Source: Sipunculus nudus
Lineage: Eukaryota; Annelida; Sipuncula; Golfingiida; Sipunculidae
Length of the DNA: 64,000 bases
Reading direction: 5' to 3'
Assembly: GCA_026874595.1 (NCBI GenBank)
Contig: CM049320.1
Span: forward strand, 37,296,214-37,360,213
Position numbers and translations under genes: made by a program. Of the stretch, positions 61,067 through 64,000 are shown one piece after another. How positions within the stretch are numbered: the first letter of the stretch is position 1; the number at the start of each line of letters is the position of its first letter. The notes under the pieces were generated by a model that did no database searches, was not told the origin of the DNA, and saw only the letters and a program-made list of their open reading frames with translations.

Positions 61067-61587
61067 GTACACATGAACGACATCTGATTTATGGGTCTTA
61101 CCTTAGGCCTCATCTAATATTTTAACTTTTTATCCTCAGTAACCATGACTTTATCACTATTCACATGAATGGTCATATGCAGCTGGCAAACTCGTGTGTC
61201 ATATTGATAAAAAACGAGAACAATTTATCATTAAGTTGTTTTATAGAGTAAGCTACCCCGTCTTAACAGTCGTCTGTGCTCGCTGCCCTTTAACCTGGCT
61301 ACCCAAACCACGATATGCTTGTACACGGAAAACTTACTGCATGTGTATAAAATAAACTTTATACGCCGTCATGTGCTGCTCTAGTTGGTATGATAAAATA
61401 AAAAAAAAATGTGTTACAGCGTATAGCTATAACGGTTACAAGTAGATTGGATGAACAGTTCTTATGATTGAATCAACATTTCACTTTACCCTTTTTATTT
61501 ATATACAATGAATGCATTTTTGACACAGCTTCCTAAAATATAAATTTCGATTATACACATAAACATGCAAACATTATGTTTATGCAT

Positions 61588-61970
61588 CAGGGTTCAGTTA
61601 AAATGTTGCTGGGTGCATTTAAACGCGAATGCGATTGAATATAGAATTTTCATTTGCAAGTGCCTTACAAGTTCTTTGCACTTGAACTTCATTTTTACAC
61701 TTTATTTCAAAATATATGTTATGAATATCTTAGTCTACTGAGCTACTGAAATTAGTTATGGAAGATGTATTTGATTGGAATATGATAATATCATTCTCAA
61801 ATAAAAATAATTTCTTTTGGTATTTTTCGGAGATTCCCTTGAGACCTAATTTGCATTTTCGCCCGCATTAAAAATTAATATGTTTAACTCTAAATTAAAT
61901 GCAAATTCAGTATCATGAGGCCTTTCATTAAAATGCGAATGTTGATGCAACATTTATAAAGACAAGTCGA
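61588..61970. mobile_element. hAT-like remnant related to 49637-50475
   Basis: CAGGGTTCAGTTAAAATG, then GTGCATTTAAACGCGAATGC, parallels the terminal sequence of the 839-bp element (CAGGGTTGGGTTCAAATGCA, then GCGCATTTAAATGCAAATGC). The right end is eroded (AAATGCGAATGTTGATGCA near 61932). Confidence 0.4.
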
Positions 61971-62039
61971 GCAAAAGAAACGAGCCAAACTGGTCTTCTG
62001 TGTAAAACGTTCATGAGTTTATTGTATCAGTGTATGTTA

Positions 62040-63862
62040 TCTTAGCTATATCGATCACTCTTTGTCCGTCGTCCGTCCGTCCGTCCAGGGCGCAAATTGT
62101 AACCGCAGGAGCTAGAAACTTCTGACTGGATACCCATGGAGGTAGATAATCAATCTCTTCGGAACAAAATATTTTGAGGTCTGTGTGACAAATATATAAG
62201 AGTCATGGGGCTCGAAAATACCCCAAGAATTATAAAAATAGTGATAGGAAATGTTCAATATCTGAATAATTATTTCATTGATTGCCTTGATTCATTCCAT
62301 GCATATTGATCAAGAAGTACTTCAGATCCTGGAGACGGGGGCGCCACCTGTATTTTTTTCTCTTTTTGTTCCTCTCTACTGTTGAGACCTATAAATGAAG
62401 CAGTTATGACGTTAACAGGGCACAAACCGTAACCGTTTGACCTTGAAATTTCAAATTGTACATCATTGGAGATTTAGGCAAATCTCCACGGAAGCCTGAA
62501 ATAAAGTCATGATGTCCTATATTCTACGACCTACTGGCTGAAAACATGAATTTGAGCACCCAGAGAGTCAGGAGCAATCTTTATCCATTTGACCTAGTAT
62601 CTTCTCATGTGAAATTGAGGAAGGTACTGGGTAAATATTCTTAGAAACATGAAATAAGGTCACCGCGCCATATATTCTGTGAGCTATACGAAAAACATTA
62701 TCCCTTTGACCTAGAATCTTCTCATGTAAAATTCAGTGAGATCCTGGATGAATATTCTTGGAAACATAAAATAAGGTCACCCCGCCCTATATTCTAGGAA
62801 AAACATAATTTGAGCACCCCTAAAGTCAGATGCGATCAAATTGTATTCATTAGGCCGGGAATCTTCCAACGCAAATTTCAGTTAGGTTTTTGGCAAATGT
62901 TTATGGAATCCAGAAGGTCATTATGACTAATATTATCCGAGTGACTACATGGCCAAAAACATGATTTGGAGAACCTAGAGAGTTAGACAGGGCACAATTT
63001 GTATCGATTTGGCCAGAACCTTCTCATGTTACATTCAGGGAGGCCCCTTGATTAAAGTCCTTGGAAACATTGAATTGGGTCGCCGTGACCTATATTCTGC
63101 GAGCTTTAGGGTAAAATAACATTTGAGCACCCGGGTAGTAAGACAGGGCACAAATTGTAACCGTTACACCTAGAATTTTATAACACATAGTCTAAGGAGG
63201 TTGTAGCCAAATGCAAAATCTCCCTGGAATACTGAAACTAGGGAAAGGTGACCTATACTCTACAAGCGACTGCCCCATAATATGTATGAGCACCCACACA
63301 GCAGGGCACAAACGTTTACTGTTGGATCTAAGAACGATCTAATAGAACATTCAGGGAGGACCTCCTTTGTATCCAAAAACAGGTCAATGTGACATATAAT
63401 CTGTGTGCTGTGAGCAGAAATTGAGCACCAAGAAAGTTAGGCAGGACACACATCTTTGGTTGGATCTAAAAATGTCTTTCTTATTGTAAAGGGGATGTCA
63501 TTGCAATATCTCCTGTGACATCTAGAATACGATCACTGTGACCAATATTTTGTGAACTATGTGAAACAACAGGTTTCGAGTACCCTAAGTCAGATGAACA
63601 CAAATCTAGCAATTTGACGTATAAACTTCTAGGACGTTCCTGGTAAAATCTTCGTTAGAACCTTAAATAATGTCCCTGTTACCTATTTTCTATGTTCTAT
63701 GGGCAAAATAACATAATGCTTAGCAATCTGGAAGTTAGTCTATCCATTTTTCAAGGGTCCTTAACAAACATTTCTCACCAGATCATAACATCAATAATTG
63801 ATACATGGGTCATCTGCATTTCAAATTAAGCTGAGCGTCATGACCCATGGGTCACTTGTTCC
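62040..63862 (+). mobile_element. Dispersed repeat unit with about 155-bp internal repeats and a terminal palindrome
   Basis: Begins near GATCACTCTTTGTCCGTCGTC with a (GTCC)n run, which is the complement of 60958-61030. The interior repeats AGGGCACAAATTGTAACCG, CTAGAATCTTC, GGAAACATNAAATAAGGTCA blocks at 140-165 bp spacing (clear at 62983, 63141, 63302 and 63440). It ends GAGCGTCA, then TGACCCATGGGTCA (63841-63854, a perfect palindrome), then CTTGTT. Non-coding. Confidence 0.6.
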
Positions 63863-64000
63863 TATATGCCATTAATATCAATATGTACAAATATAAAGTA
63901 TTATCTGCAATCAATAATAGGCAAAACATAAATCAAACACATATCTTTCATCTAGATAAAGGGTATAGTTATATCAGGTCATTGTGTGCTTTGTTTATCG
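63863..64000. other. Window end, no feature
   Basis: AT-rich sequence without recognisable content. Confidence 0.4.

Overview
This is animal (metazoan) nuclear DNA, AT-rich, packed with transposable elements and with very little coding capacity. A marine lophotrochozoan, most likely a bivalve or other mollusc, fits best. The reasons are tRNA-derived SINEs, long compound AT/AG microsatellites, GACGGACG-type and TCAAGGTCA-bearing tandem repeats, and dispersed repeats that start TTAGCTCAGCT and end in a palindrome plus CTTGTT. The organism is inferred from repeat style, not from a diagnostic gene.

Region 1 (1-6322) is an almost complete Ty3/Gypsy-type LTR retrotransposon. The 5' LTR is cut by the window edge. 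The interior holds gag with a zinc knuckle, a protease-like region, integrase with a GPY/F tail, reverse transcriptase and RNase H, then a polypurine tract and a full 3' LTR. Integrase lies upstream of RT-RNase H. That is the Ty1/Copia-like order known from Gmr1-like Gypsy elements, and it is the most notable thing in the window. The copy is young by LTR comparison (two substitutions and two small indels over about 400 bp) but dead: two in-frame stops, one frame change of uncertain origin, one single-base frameshift and one frame-breaking deletion.

Region 2 (6.3-28 kb) contains a decayed mariner-like transposon with long terminal inverted repeats (9.28-10.75 kb), a Harbinger-type MITE with TAA target duplication (11.83-12.10 kb) and the only recognisable host-type gene, a secreted C-type-lectin-like gene (signal-peptide exon plus five exons, 11.6-14.7 kb). 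The 3' part of that gene and about 4-5 kb downstream are tandemly duplicated (13.6-18.9 kb versus 20.2-25.5 kb). The second copy is a pseudogene, starts at a foldback element whose inverted ends are 16-bp minisatellites, and has gained a SINE.

Region 3 (28-51 kb) is dominated by inverted structures. A palindromic repeat spans 28.3-35.1 kb. Two inverted copies (A, 35.15-38.6 kb; B, 43.4-45.8 kb) of an element with its own terminal inverted repeats flank a 332-bp satellite array. A third partial copy (C, 47.7-50.6 kb) is split by an 839-bp hAT-like insertion whose empty site survives in copy B. Three SINEs of one family and two LINE (CR1/L2-like) fragments are nested here.

Region 4 (51-64 kb) is unannotatable intergenic sequence up to 58.87 kb, then two large repeat units with roughly 155-165 bp internal repeats (58.87-61.07 and 62.04-63.86 kb) and a second hAT-like remnant. 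Most other open frames are random, microsatellite-driven or parts of repeats.
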